A DNA stretch of 48,588 bases from Pseudoflavonifractor sp. MSJ-30 (GTDB lineage: Bacteria; Bacillota; Clostridia; Oscillospirales; Oscillospiraceae): positions 1-48,588 of the forward strand of contig NZ_JAHLPU010000042.1 in assembly GCF_018918045.1 (NCBI RefSeq), read 5' to 3'. The number at the start of each line of letters is the position of its first letter. Within the stretch, counting starts at the first letter, position 1. Made by a program: the position numbers and the translations under genes. This document shows, in pieces, positions 35,395 to 42,809 of the stretch. The notes under the pieces were generated by a model. It worked only from the letters and a program-made list of their open reading frames with translations, made no database searches and was not told the origin of the DNA.

Positions 35395-35423
35395 TTGACA
35401 ATTGTCCATTCTTAGAGTACAAT
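35395..35423 (+). promoter_or_regulatory. Promoter of rnpB
   Basis: -35 TTGACA (35395-35400), 17-nt spacer, -10 TACAAT (35418-35423), placing the transcription start at about 35430, the expected 5' end of the RNA. Confidence 0.85.
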
Positions 35424-35430
35424 ATGTTCG

Positions 35431-35781
35431 CGACTGGGCTGGACAGCCGCGGATGGGTACCGAAAGGTCCCAGATGAGGAAAGTCCGGGCTCCATAGGGC
35501 GAGGATAACAGGTAACGCCTGCCGGGGGTGACCCCAGGACAAGTGCAACAGAGAGATACCGCTGGCCGGTTTCAAACCGTCAGCAAGGGTGAAAAGGTGT
35601 GGTAAGAGCGCACCCAGCCCATGGCAACATGGGTTTTATGATGTAAACTCTATCCGGAGCAACACCGTGTGGGGGACAACAGGCTTGCCCGGCCGTCCCC
35701 AAGAGGTGGCTTGACCCTGCGAGCGATCACAGGGCTAGATAGATGGCTGTCAAAACAGAACCCGGCTTATAGGCCCAGTCG
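35431..35781 (+). ncRNA. rnpB: RNase P RNA, class A
   Basis: Catalytic RNA of RNase P, which matures tRNA 5' ends, about 351 nt. The closing helix P1 is CGACTGGGC (35431-35439) with GCCCAGTCG (35773-35781). The universally conserved core strings are present: GAGGAAAGTCCGGGCT near the 5' end, GGTGAAAAGGTG with GTAAGAGCGCACC in the middle, and AGATAGATGGCTGTC followed by ACAGAACCCGGCTTATAG at the 3' end. The layout is the ancestral A type and not the Bacillus B type. Confidence 0.96.
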
Positions 35782-35785
35782 TACC

Positions 35786-35836
35786 AAAAAGCTGTCCCGA
35801 AGCGGAACGTTTGTGTTCCCTCCGGGGCAGCTTTTT
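35786..35836. terminator. Terminator shared by rnpB and the anti-sigma gene
   Basis: AAAAAGCTG (35786-35794) and CAGCTTTTT (35828-35836) close a stem with GGAAC/GTTCC and CCC/GGGG pairs inside. It has a T-run on both strands, so it can end rnpB from the left and the anti-sigma gene from the right. Confidence 0.85.
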
Positions 35837-35848
35837 CTTTTCTTAGGT

Positions 35849-37624
35849 TTACGGTGTCGGAACAGGCAGCTTGGTGCCGTCGGCAAAGAGAATGTAGTCT
35901 ACACTGTCCAGGTCAAGGGGTTTCGCAAAAGCCTGATTCAAAACATCCACCTCGGTGCCGTCTTTCAGAACCGCCTTGTTACCGGTAGAGCCGAGCCAGA
36001 AGAAATCCGCATAGGTTTTCTCTCCCACATCTGCCGTCAGGAGAATGCAGTTGCGGCGCAGCTTGACGGAAGTCACCGGGAAGGACTCTAGCGCAGCTTT
36101 TCCGGTTTCATCATAGCTCACGGCGGCTTTCATCGTGATGGGCTTTTGTACCAGTTCTAGTTCCCGGTAATCCCCGTTTTCACCGTCAAAGGAAATGGGG
36201 ATCATCCACTCTCCCTCGGCCAGCGTGTCCCGGATGATACCGCTTTCCGCGTTCCAGGCGGAATACACAATATCAACGAGATACAGATTCCAGGTCGTTC
36301 CGGCTGTGAAGGGGGCGCTGCCGCCCTCCATAGCACGGTTCCGGATCAGCAGCAGGTCCGCCGTATTGCTTTTTCCGTCTCCATCGTCCACCGGCTCAAT
36401 GCTGAAAGCCCCCATAGCCTCGACGCCATTCTCGTCCACCAGCGTATCCTCGGCAAAAATGAGATTGCCATCGGTCGGAAATGCCGTCCCCTCCGGGGCG
36501 GCGAGGCTCAGCAGGATCCGCGCCACATAGCCGTCAGTCTCCACGCCCTTCAGCGTCAGGGTATAACCGTTCTGAGTGGCCTCCCGAGGAACCGCGCTCT
36601 GGGCGTCCACATCGGCTTGCGTGAGGATTCTGGGCTGAACGGAAAAGTCTATGGCGTCCGCCACCAGCTCCAGCTGTCTGTCCGTCATGCGCACAAATTC
36701 AGAGGAGAACACACCGTAGTCTTCTTCGCTGAGATGCTCAATATTGGCATTAAACACCAAGGCCATCATCGCCTCGCCCCGGTCGCAGAGGACCAGACCG
36801 GTCTCCTGGCTGGGGGAATGGAGGATCAGCACCTGGCTTCCGGAAGCGGTTGTATAATTCTTCTCGATCCAGTCGCCGCTGTCCGTGATCGTCAGATAGT
36901 CCCGGCTGAAGCAGTCCTTCCGGTTCCAGGCAAGCGTGCCGGGACTTCTCAGAACCTCATACCCCTTATCCTCCGGGAATGCAAAGTCCATGTTCAGCCA
37001 GAAATTGCCCGTATCATAGCAGCCGCCGCCATTGATGTTTACGCTGATGTCCGGGTTGCTGCGGTCAAAGCGTTCCACGTCCAGAGCGTCGCAGAGATTC
37101 CGGTTCGTGCGGAATTCCAGGAGCTTCCCCTCCGGCTTCAGGCCGTACTTCTCTGCCAGCTCCCGGGCCTTGGCATTCATAACATCGCTGTAGGTTTCCC
37201 AATAGTCCTCTGGCACCGTGCCGTTTTCGGCCATTTTTTCCACGTTGGCGGTGTATTCCTCCTGGAAAACGTAGAAGTCCGCGCAAGCCTTGTAGGCGTC
37301 GGAACCTTCCAGCCCCGCCAGGGTCAGGGTGGTGGTATTCACCGTGTGGGGGGCCTTCACGTACACCCCGTCCACCAGAGAATAGTCCCGCTGTTCCGTT
37401 CCCGCGCTGATTTTGATCTTTTCCAGATTCAGCACATAGGCCACCGCGCAGCCCACCAGCAGAAGCGCCGCGCCAATCAGTGCCGCCGCCAGCAGAGGCC
37501 GCCGGATGGCGCGGCGGGGTCTCCCGTTCTTTCCCGTGTCCGTGGAAAACTGTCCGAATTCCGCGTTTTCCACAAGATCGTCACCAATATATTGCAGTCC
37601 AAAAAGCATGTTTTTCCCGTTCAT
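35849..37624 (-). CDS. Membrane protein, presumed anti-sigma partner (DUF4179-like)
   Basis: 591 residues, not named with confidence. A ~40-residue cytoplasmic N-terminus with a basic RPRRAIRR patch is followed by one membrane helix (about 43-65, ending LLLVGCAVAYVLNL), then a large extracytoplasmic region of ~520 residues, mostly beta-rich, with no family I recognise beyond general DUF4179-like character. It overlaps the sigma gene by 4 nt (ATGA), the usual arrangement for a cognate anti-sigma factor. The short N-terminal tail does not show an obvious zinc-containing anti-sigma motif. Confidence 0.6.
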   Translation of the reverse strand: MNGKNMLFGLQYIGDDLVENAEFGQFSTDTGKNGRPRRAIRRPLLAAALIGAALLLVGCAVAYVLNLEKIKISAGTEQRDYSLVDGVYVKAPHTVNTTTLTLAGLEGSDAYKACADFYVFQEEYTANVEKMAENGTVPEDYWETYSDVMNAKARELAEKYGLKPEGKLLEFRTNRNLCDALDVERFDRSNPDISVNINGGGCYDTGNFWLNMDFAFPEDKGYEVLRSPGTLAWNRKDCFSRDYLTITDSGDWIEKNYTTASGSQVLILHSPSQETGLVLCDRGEAMMALVFNANIEHLSEEDYGVFSSEFVRMTDRQLELVADAIDFSVQPRILTQADVDAQSAVPREATQNGYTLTLKGVETDGYVARILLSLAAPEGTAFPTDGNLIFAEDTLVDENGVEAMGAFSIEPVDDGDGKSNTADLLLIRNRAMEGGSAPFTAGTTWNLYLVDIVYSAWNAESGIIRDTLAEGEWMIPISFDGENGDYRELELVQKPITMKAAVSYDETGKAALESFPVTSVKLRRNCILLTADVGEKTYADFFWLGSTGNKAVLKDGTEVDVLNQAFAKPLDLDSVDYILFADGTKLPVPTP

Positions 37625-38175
37625 ACCTGAATGCCCTCCTTCGCAAGATAGGCGGATAGCCTGTTTTTCGTCCGATTCAGCCGCATGTGCACGGCGCTTT
37701 CGCTGATGCCGTACCGGGCAGCGATTTCCCCGATGGTGTCCGCGTACCAGAATCTGCGCAGAAATACCATCTGATTATCCGGCGTCTGGGTCCTCAAGAA
37801 AGCGTCCAGCAGCCTGCCCAGCTCCCGGGCGTCCAGCTCATTTTCCCGGGCTGTATCCGGAATGCAGCTCTCCATCTCCTGGGTCAGGGCCACAATTTCC
37901 GCCTTTCGCTTCTGGGCGTTTTTCCAATCCAGCTTTTTAAGGGCGAAGTTCCGGCAGATTTTGGCGATATAGGCATAGAAATGGGTAGGCCGCTGGGGCG
38001 GAATGGTATTCCACGCCTGCAAATAGGTATCGCTGACGTTTTCCTCCGCATCCTGATCGTTTTGCACGATCCGTTCCGCCAGACAGAACAGCCGCCGCCC
38101 ATAGGCCGCGTCCGTGTGCCGGATGGCGTCCTGATTTCTGGCGAAGAACAGCGCGATTATTTTGTTGTCGTCCAT
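37621..38175 (-). CDS. ECF-type RNA polymerase sigma factor
   Basis: 184 residues. Region 2 is recognisable by QDAEENVSDTYLQAWNTIPP (the DAED-like box), and region 4 by TIGEIAARYGISESAVHMRLNRTKNRL, a helix-turn-helix for the -35 element. Region 3 is absent, as expected for the ECF class. It is co-transcribed with the membrane protein downstream and is probably autoregulated. Confidence 0.9.
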   Translation of the reverse strand: MDDNKIIALFFARNQDAIRHTDAAYGRRLFCLAERIVQNDQDAEENVSDTYLQAWNTIPPQRPTHFYAYIAKICRNFALKKLDWKNAQKRKAEIVALTQEMESCIPDTARENELDARELGRLLDAFLRTQTPDNQMVFLRRFWYADTIGEIAARYGISESAVHMRLNRTKNRLSAYLAKEGIQV

Positions 38176-38212
38176 TTGAGATCACCTCATTCGTTTTTGT
38201 TCCTCACCCTGA

Positions 38213-38238
38213 TAGACCGATTTCATAGTCAAAACCTC
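38213..38238 (-). promoter_or_regulatory. Possible ECF autoregulatory promoter
   Basis: Minus strand GAGGT (38234-38238), 15-nt spacer, GGTCTA (38213-38218), similar in shape to ECF promoters (a GGAAC-type -35 and CGTCTA-type -10). It lies about 38 nt upstream of the sigma gene. The match is partial, so this is a guess supported by position. Confidence 0.3.
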
Positions 38239-38258
38239 ACACCCCATAATGGTTTTTC

Positions 38259-38287
38259 TTGCATTTTTTGCCGGAACCCGCTATACT
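38259..38287 (+). promoter_or_regulatory. Promoter of the DAHP synthase gene
   Basis: -35 TTGCAT (38259-38264), 17-nt spacer, -10 TATACT (38282-38287). The hexamers are identical to those of the promoter at 42615-42643. The leader to the start codon is about 30 nt, so no long attenuator is present. Confidence 0.8.
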
Positions 38288-38323
38288 GAGCCTATCGATC
38301 AAGACAAAGAAGGTTTTTACACT

Positions 38324-39352
38324 ATGAATATGGATTTCAAGCGCAAGCTGACCATTCCTTATGACCTAAAGCAGGAATATCCCGTCACCGCCGATATGGC
38401 CCAGGTATTTGAGCGGCGGGACCGGGAATTGAAGGATATTCTGGGCGGCCGGGATCACCGGCTGGCCCTGATCATCGGCCCCTGCTCGGCAGACCGGGAG
38501 GACAGTGTGCTGGATTATATCTCCCGGCTGGTGCCTATTCAGGAGAAAGTGGCCGACAAACTCCTGATCATCCCCCGGGTCTATACCAACAAGCCCCGGA
38601 CCACCGGCGCAGGCTACAAGGGTATGCTCCACCAGCCGGACCCCAACGCCGCCCCGGATATGCTGAAAGGTCTGATTGCCATCCGGGAACTGCATATGCG
38701 GGTGCTGCGGGAGACGGGCTTTTCCTGCGCCGACGAAATGCTCTACCCGGAAAACTATAAATACCTGGACGATGTGCTGGCCTACGTTGCCGTAGGGGCC
38801 AGGTCTGTAGAAGACCAGCAGCACCGGCTCACCAGCTCCGGCATCTCCGTTCCCGTGGGCATGAAAAACCCCACCGGCGGCGACCTGTCCGTGATGATGA
38901 ACTCCATCAACGCCGCCCAGCATGGCCATACCTTTATCTACCGTGGCTGGGAGGCCACCTCCCGGGGAAACCCCTACGCCCACGCCATTCTCCGGGGCTA
39001 CACCAACAAGCACGGCGACCCCCGGCCCAACTACCACTACGAGGACCTGCTTTTCCTCCACAAACTCTATGAAGAACAGGGCCTCCAAAACCCAGCCGTC
39101 ATCATCGACGCCAACCACGCCAACTCCGGTAAAAACCCCTACCAGCAAGGCCGAATCATCCGGGAAGTCCTGCAAAACAGAACCTATGATACAGGCATCC
39201 ACGCTCTTGTCAAGGGCTTCATGGTAGAAAGCTACATAGAAGACGGCAACCAGAAGGTTGACGGCGGCACCTACGGCAAATCCATCACCGACGCCTGCCT
39301 AGGCTGGAAAAAAACGGAACGGCTGATTTACGACATTGCGGAAATCGTTTAG
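38324..39352 (+). CDS. 3-deoxy-7-phosphoheptulonate synthase (type I DAHP synthase)
   Basis: First step of the shikimate pathway, condensing PEP with erythrose 4-phosphate, 342 residues, of the AroF/G/H class. Visible motifs: LALIIGPCSADR, PRVYTNKPRTTGAGYKG, VGMKNPTGGD, DANHANSGKNP and GFMVESYIEDGNQ (catalytic and metal residues). The N-terminal extension that carries the feedback site in this class is present. The start at 38324 has AGAAGG upstream; the frame is open earlier but lies over the promoter. Confidence 0.95.
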   Translation: MNMDFKRKLTIPYDLKQEYPVTADMAQVFERRDRELKDILGGRDHRLALIIGPCSADREDSVLDYISRLVPIQEKVADKLLIIPRVYTNKPRTTGAGYKGMLHQPDPNAAPDMLKGLIAIRELHMRVLRETGFSCADEMLYPENYKYLDDVLAYVAVGARSVEDQQHRLTSSGISVPVGMKNPTGGDLSVMMNSINAAQHGHTFIYRGWEATSRGNPYAHAILRGYTNKHGDPRPNYHYEDLLFLHKLYEEQGLQNPAVIIDANHANSGKNPYQQGRIIREVLQNRTYDTGIHALVKGFMVESYIEDGNQKVDGGTYGKSITDACLGWKKTERLIYDIAEIV

Positions 39353-39404
39353 GGGTTTCCGTCCGTTGGCCTTTCTCAAAAGCATCGTCTTTTATCGTCC
39401 ATAT

Positions 39405-39452
39405 AAGGAACACGGTGTACCACCTCAAAATCGGTACACCGTGTTCCTTTTT
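39405..39452 (+). terminator. Terminator after DAHP synthase
   Basis: AAGGAACACGGTGTACC pairs perfectly with GGTACACCGTGTTCCTT over an 11-nt loop and is followed by TTT. It is 53 nt past the stop codon. From here to the next gene (39509) I see only a short AATTGTCAAATTG remnant near 39453. Confidence 0.92.
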
Positions 39453-39508
39453 AATTGTCAAATTGATTCATTTCCTGACTGGGAACTTCCATGCTCAGAG
39501 GAAAGCCA

Positions 39509-39865
39509 TCATCTGTCACGCCGTCTATTTTCAAGGATTTTCACATACTGCGCCATTTCATCCCGCAGTTCCGGGCTAAAGTCCGCCAAATCGTCCAGTG
39601 TGATGGCATCATCTCGCAATAGGCCCATGATGTTGTCCCGCAGCCAACTTCTGCGCATATTGGCCTGAACGCCGGGATTCTGCTTGTCGCTGTTGATCCG
39701 TTTTTCCAATGCCCGGAATCGCTCGGATGCCCGTCCGTCAGAGTCCAGGATGCTTCTGTATTCATCCAGCAGCTTTTCCATATAGGCTTCCTGCCAACCC
39801 GGAAGTCTTTTCCGAAACAGCTTCCAGTCCGATTCCAGGCAGTCTACATTTGGGTATTCTCCCAT
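39509..39865 (-). CDS. Small helical protein of unknown function
   Basis: 118 residues, mostly alpha-helical and highly charged; begins MGEYPNVDCLESDWKLFRKR and ends in an RRRDR tail. One Cys, no membrane helix, no signal peptide, no motif I can name. It is the last gene of the four-gene cassette, 32 nt after the glycine-rich protein gene, with AGGAGG upstream of the start. Codon use resembles its neighbours, so it is likely a real gene. Confidence 0.75.
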   Translation of the reverse strand: MGEYPNVDCLESDWKLFRKRLPGWQEAYMEKLLDEYRSILDSDGRASERFRALEKRINSDKQNPGVQANMRRSWLRDNIMGLLRDDAITLDDLADFSPELRDEMAQYVKILENRRRDR

Positions 39866-39897
39866 GATATTTCCTCCTTGGCGAAAAAGCCTTTCCC

Positions 39898-40896
39898 TTA
39901 TTTGTACAGGAGTTTTCCGATTTTCTCCACAATTTCGCCGGACTGTTCCGTCAGCGATCCGTCATCGGTCAGGATTGGGACATCCAGCACCGCTTTTACA
40001 GAGCCTGCATTGCTGGCGGCGGCCATGATGACCTTTTTGGATTCCGGGGAATAGGTGCGGTAATCTGTTCCTTCCTTTGCGATAATATCCTCCATTTGCC
40101 AGACCAGCGGCAGCAAATAGGTATCCAGATGGGCCAAAAGGCTATAAAACAGGTACGCACGTCTGCGGATGGCGGAACACTGGTCGGAGGCGGCATGCAG
40201 TGCTTCCATGATTTCCTCTGCCTGGGCCTTGTTGATCAATGCCTGGTCCAGCTTCTCCTGGGATTTTGCGCCGGTGATCAGCCCCATAACCAGGAGCGCA
40301 GGACCTGCCACCAGACCGCCCAGGACCATCATACCGCCCGCCATTCCCAGGCCACCGGCTGCCAGGGAACCGCCGCCGAAGAAAGCAAGGGTTGCATTGG
40401 TGGCGGCGGCACCGCTCAAGGAGGCAATGGCCGTTCCGGTAGAAGCCGCCGCAAAGGTTTGGGCCGCACCGTAGGCACCGATGGCCGTAAGGGCACCACC
40501 GGCTGCTCCGGCTGTCACGCCTCCGGCAACCTGAATGGCAAAATTGCCCAGTTCTTTGAGTTCCTCAAAATCTTTCTGATCGATGTGCAGCTTTTCCAAT
40601 TCCTCCAGGCCCACCGAAGAAGTAAAATCAATGTTCTTGATTTTCTCAAAAGCAGACACAAAAGAGGTTACCGTACCGGCGAGAATTTGCAGCTTCTCCT
40701 CACCCAGCTTTTCAAGGGACCGGGCAACCGCTCCTCTTTGCTGCTCCAGACGCTTTCTGGCGTTGTCCACGCCCTCGTTGGCTGCGGTATTGATTCTATT
40801 GGCATTGGTGTTATCCACAACGGCCTTTACAGTTTTCCCCGCCCCGGCAAGACCCGTGGCGGCGGCGATTCCAATAAACAATAATGGCAACGGCAT
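39898..40896 (-). CDS. Glycine/alanine-rich membrane protein of unknown function
   Basis: 332 residues. A hydrophobic N-terminus with GIAAATGLAGAGK, then a helical charged stretch (about 35-130), a long Gly/Ala-rich hydrophobic block (about 135-225; GGVTAGAAGGALTAIGAYGAA, later GGGSLAAGGLGMAGGMMVLGG) reminiscent of glycine-zipper, pore-forming or dynamin-associated segments, and a helical C-terminal domain. No enzymatic motif; the GAGK near residue 20 is not a convincing P-loop. Third gene of the cassette, with AGGAGGG-like sequence before its ATG. Confidence 0.75.
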   Translation of the reverse strand: MPLPLLFIGIAAATGLAGAGKTVKAVVDNTNANRINTAANEGVDNARKRLEQQRGAVARSLEKLGEEKLQILAGTVTSFVSAFEKIKNIDFTSSVGLEELEKLHIDQKDFEELKELGNFAIQVAGGVTAGAAGGALTAIGAYGAAQTFAAASTGTAIASLSGAAATNATLAFFGGGSLAAGGLGMAGGMMVLGGLVAGPALLVMGLITGAKSQEKLDQALINKAQAEEIMEALHAASDQCSAIRRRAYLFYSLLAHLDTYLLPLVWQMEDIIAKEGTDYRTYSPESKKVIMAAASNAGSVKAVLDVPILTDDGSLTEQSGEIVEKIGKLLYK

Positions 40897-40910
40897 AATT
40901 CTCCCTCCTA

Positions 40911-41678
40911 TCAGTCCCCAATCAGGTCATGGACGGCCTGTACAATGGCGGCATTTCGCTCGGCCAGTTCCGTCAGCACAGGTTCTACCGTGCCAAAGGG
41001 TCTGTCCGTATTTTTAAGCCACTCCATTTCGTTTTCAATGGCCAGCATGGCCCGGAGCGCATGTTCCATTTCCGGAGCAATGCTCTTGTCAATTTCCAGA
41101 TGTCTGGCAATATAACGGATCAGCTTCGCTTCCTCCTCCTGATAGCAGCTGTCGCTTTGGGCAACCACCAGAAGATTCCACAGCAGCAGCTTCACAGGCA
41201 CCGTTGCCCCGGAAGCATGAAGCGATTCCTGAATCACATCCCGGACAACATCATGGAGTTCTTCCCGGTAGTTCTCTGTATCCAGCTTTTCCACAAGGGC
41301 TGTGCATTCTTCCACAGTCTTCTCCTGATACTCCGGGAAGTGTTCATCCAATTCGTTCCCGATTTCCTGAAGTTGGCCAAGCTCCTGTTTGGAAATGTCC
41401 CCATCGGCAGCCATCATCATACACATCAGCTTGACGGCACCCTGAGCGGTGATAAACCCTCGGGCCTCCTCTTTTTTCCTGACGGCCTGGGAAACTGCCT
41501 GAACCGTTTCATCGGTTTTCTGTTTGAAGTATTCCGCCGCGTCTTTTCCTTTGGTCATCACATCACCGGCGGCTGTCTTTATATCAAATCCTTTCACCGC
41601 ATCCTGGGCTTTTTGCGCGCCGGTTTTCAGCTTATCCGCAGAATCATTGACCAGCTTCTTAAAATCAAATTTTGCCAT
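40911..41678 (-). CDS. TerB-like domain protein
   Basis: 255 residues. The N-terminal ~70 residues are charged and repetitive like a coiled coil or amphipathic helix (QKAQDAVKGFDIKTAAGDVMTKGKDA). From about 80 to 220 lies an all-helical domain with the TerB/DjlA-type acidic motif MMMAADGDISKQELGQLQE and a later YQEEEAKLIRYIARHL, which in that family can bind metal. TerB domains occur in tellurite, phage and membrane-stress operons; exact role unknown. It lies 14 nt before the glycine-rich gene. Confidence 0.75.
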   Translation of the reverse strand: MAKFDFKKLVNDSADKLKTGAQKAQDAVKGFDIKTAAGDVMTKGKDAAEYFKQKTDETVQAVSQAVRKKEEARGFITAQGAVKLMCMMMAADGDISKQELGQLQEIGNELDEHFPEYQEKTVEECTALVEKLDTENYREELHDVVRDVIQESLHASGATVPVKLLLWNLLVVAQSDSCYQEEEAKLIRYIARHLEIDKSIAPEMEHALRAMLAIENEMEWLKNTDRPFGTVEPVLTELAERNAAIVQAVHDLIGD

Positions 41679-41689
41679 TGCTCCCCCTC

Positions 41690-42565
41690 CTATAGTACGA
41701 ACGCCGCATCTCCATCCATCAATGCGTCAAATTCATTCTGATTGCGGAACTGAACATGGTAGTTCAGGATTTCCTGAATCGTTACATTTCCACGGATAAA
41801 TCCCTGTGCATCCCCATCCAGAATAGCCCGGTCCATTGCGGCGATACCCGCATTGAACGTCTCCGCATGGATATACAGGCAGTCGGAGACGGCAGCATTC
41901 ATTTTCTCCCGGTAGGCCCGCATCTGCGCAACGCTTCTGGCGCATTCTTCTTCAATGCGCAGCCGATTCTCCCGCATGAGGGCCGCATCCTGCAAGGATG
42001 CTTTCAGGATTTTATACGCCGCCGCAGAGGCATAGAAAGATACCAGCAAAGCACTGACGCCTGTTGCTTTTTCTCCCAATGCGCCCTGGATCTGTTCCTT
42101 TATTTCGGCGGGGTCAATGCCCGCCGCCCGGAGAAAACTGTCCCTTATTTCCCCAACGCCGGACTGGTTCAGGCGACTGATAAAATCCTCCTCTCTGATT
42201 TTTCCATGGCAGTAATCGGACACCGTTTTTTCCAGAGTTTTTGCAACCTCTACAATTTTCCGGGCAAGTTCTTCTGTCCCCTCCTTGGAAAAATCCAGTT
42301 CCTCCTGCTGCTCAAGGCCGGTCTTCACGGCAAATACCCCAAAGGCATTCAAATAAACCTCCATCGGTTTTTTGTACTTTTGGGCCAACTGCTTTGCCGC
42401 CCTGGCTGCCGCCTCTTGCCGATGCTCTTTTTCCTCCCAAACGGAAACAACCAGAGAAATCAGCTCATTCACTTCCAGTTTGGGCATACATTTTTCAGCC
42501 TCTCCCATAGCCGCCGCATTCCCCTGTCTGGCCATATCAAGAATTGTTGCCGCGCTTGCATTCAT
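41690..42565 (-). CDS. Helical protein of unknown function, first gene of the cassette
   Basis: 291 residues, almost entirely helical, with heptad-like charged stretches (EECARSVAQMRAYREKM) and a weakly hydrophobic centre (GVSALLVSFYASAAAYKIL). It resembles the C-terminal helical parts of the glycine-rich protein in the same cassette in overall character only. No motif I recognise. AGGAGG precedes the start, and the gene is led by the strong promoter at 42615-42643. Confidence 0.7.
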   Translation of the reverse strand: MNASAATILDMARQGNAAAMGEAEKCMPKLEVNELISLVVSVWEEKEHRQEAAARAAKQLAQKYKKPMEVYLNAFGVFAVKTGLEQQEELDFSKEGTEELARKIVEVAKTLEKTVSDYCHGKIREEDFISRLNQSGVGEIRDSFLRAAGIDPAEIKEQIQGALGEKATGVSALLVSFYASAAAYKILKASLQDAALMRENRLRIEEECARSVAQMRAYREKMNAAVSDCLYIHAETFNAGIAAMDRAILDGDAQGFIRGNVTIQEILNYHVQFRNQNEFDALMDGDAAFVL

Positions 42566-42614
42566 AAACCGTTCCTCCTATTCAGCAAAACCGCCGGGTT
42601 TTCTCTTGCTTCAT

Positions 42615-42643
42615 AGTATAAACTGTTTTCTTTGCGAATGCAA
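42615..42643 (-). promoter_or_regulatory. Promoter of the four-gene cassette
   Basis: Minus strand -35 TTGCAT (42638-42643), 17-nt spacer, -10 TATACT (42615-42620). The leader is about 45 nt. The same hexamers and spacing occur at the DAHP synthase promoter, so the cassette looks constitutively read by the housekeeping sigma factor. Confidence 0.82.
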
Positions 42644-42741
42644 TAGCATGGAATTTCAAAGATCACTCTGCATTGCCCGGGTTGGCCGGGAGAGGACGGG
42701 CGGGCGGATTTGCGAAATTGCGCAGGGGGTGTATTTCCCGC

Positions 42742-42770
42742 TTGACAGTGTATATTCTCCGCTGTATAAT
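42742..42770 (+). promoter_or_regulatory. Perfect consensus promoter of the double GNAT gene
   Basis: -35 TTGACA (42742-42747), 17-nt spacer, -10 TATAAT (42765-42770): a full match to the housekeeping consensus. It lies 40 nt ahead of the start codon. Confidence 0.88.
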
Positions 42771-42809
42771 CGCATAAAAACCTGGCGACAGAGAGAAGGA
42801 TGAGGAACC

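Noticed and set aside
35786..35836. Hairpin considered as part of rnpB
   Set aside because: The RNA closes with helix P1 at 35773-35781; the later stem has T-runs on both sides and fits a bidirectional terminator.
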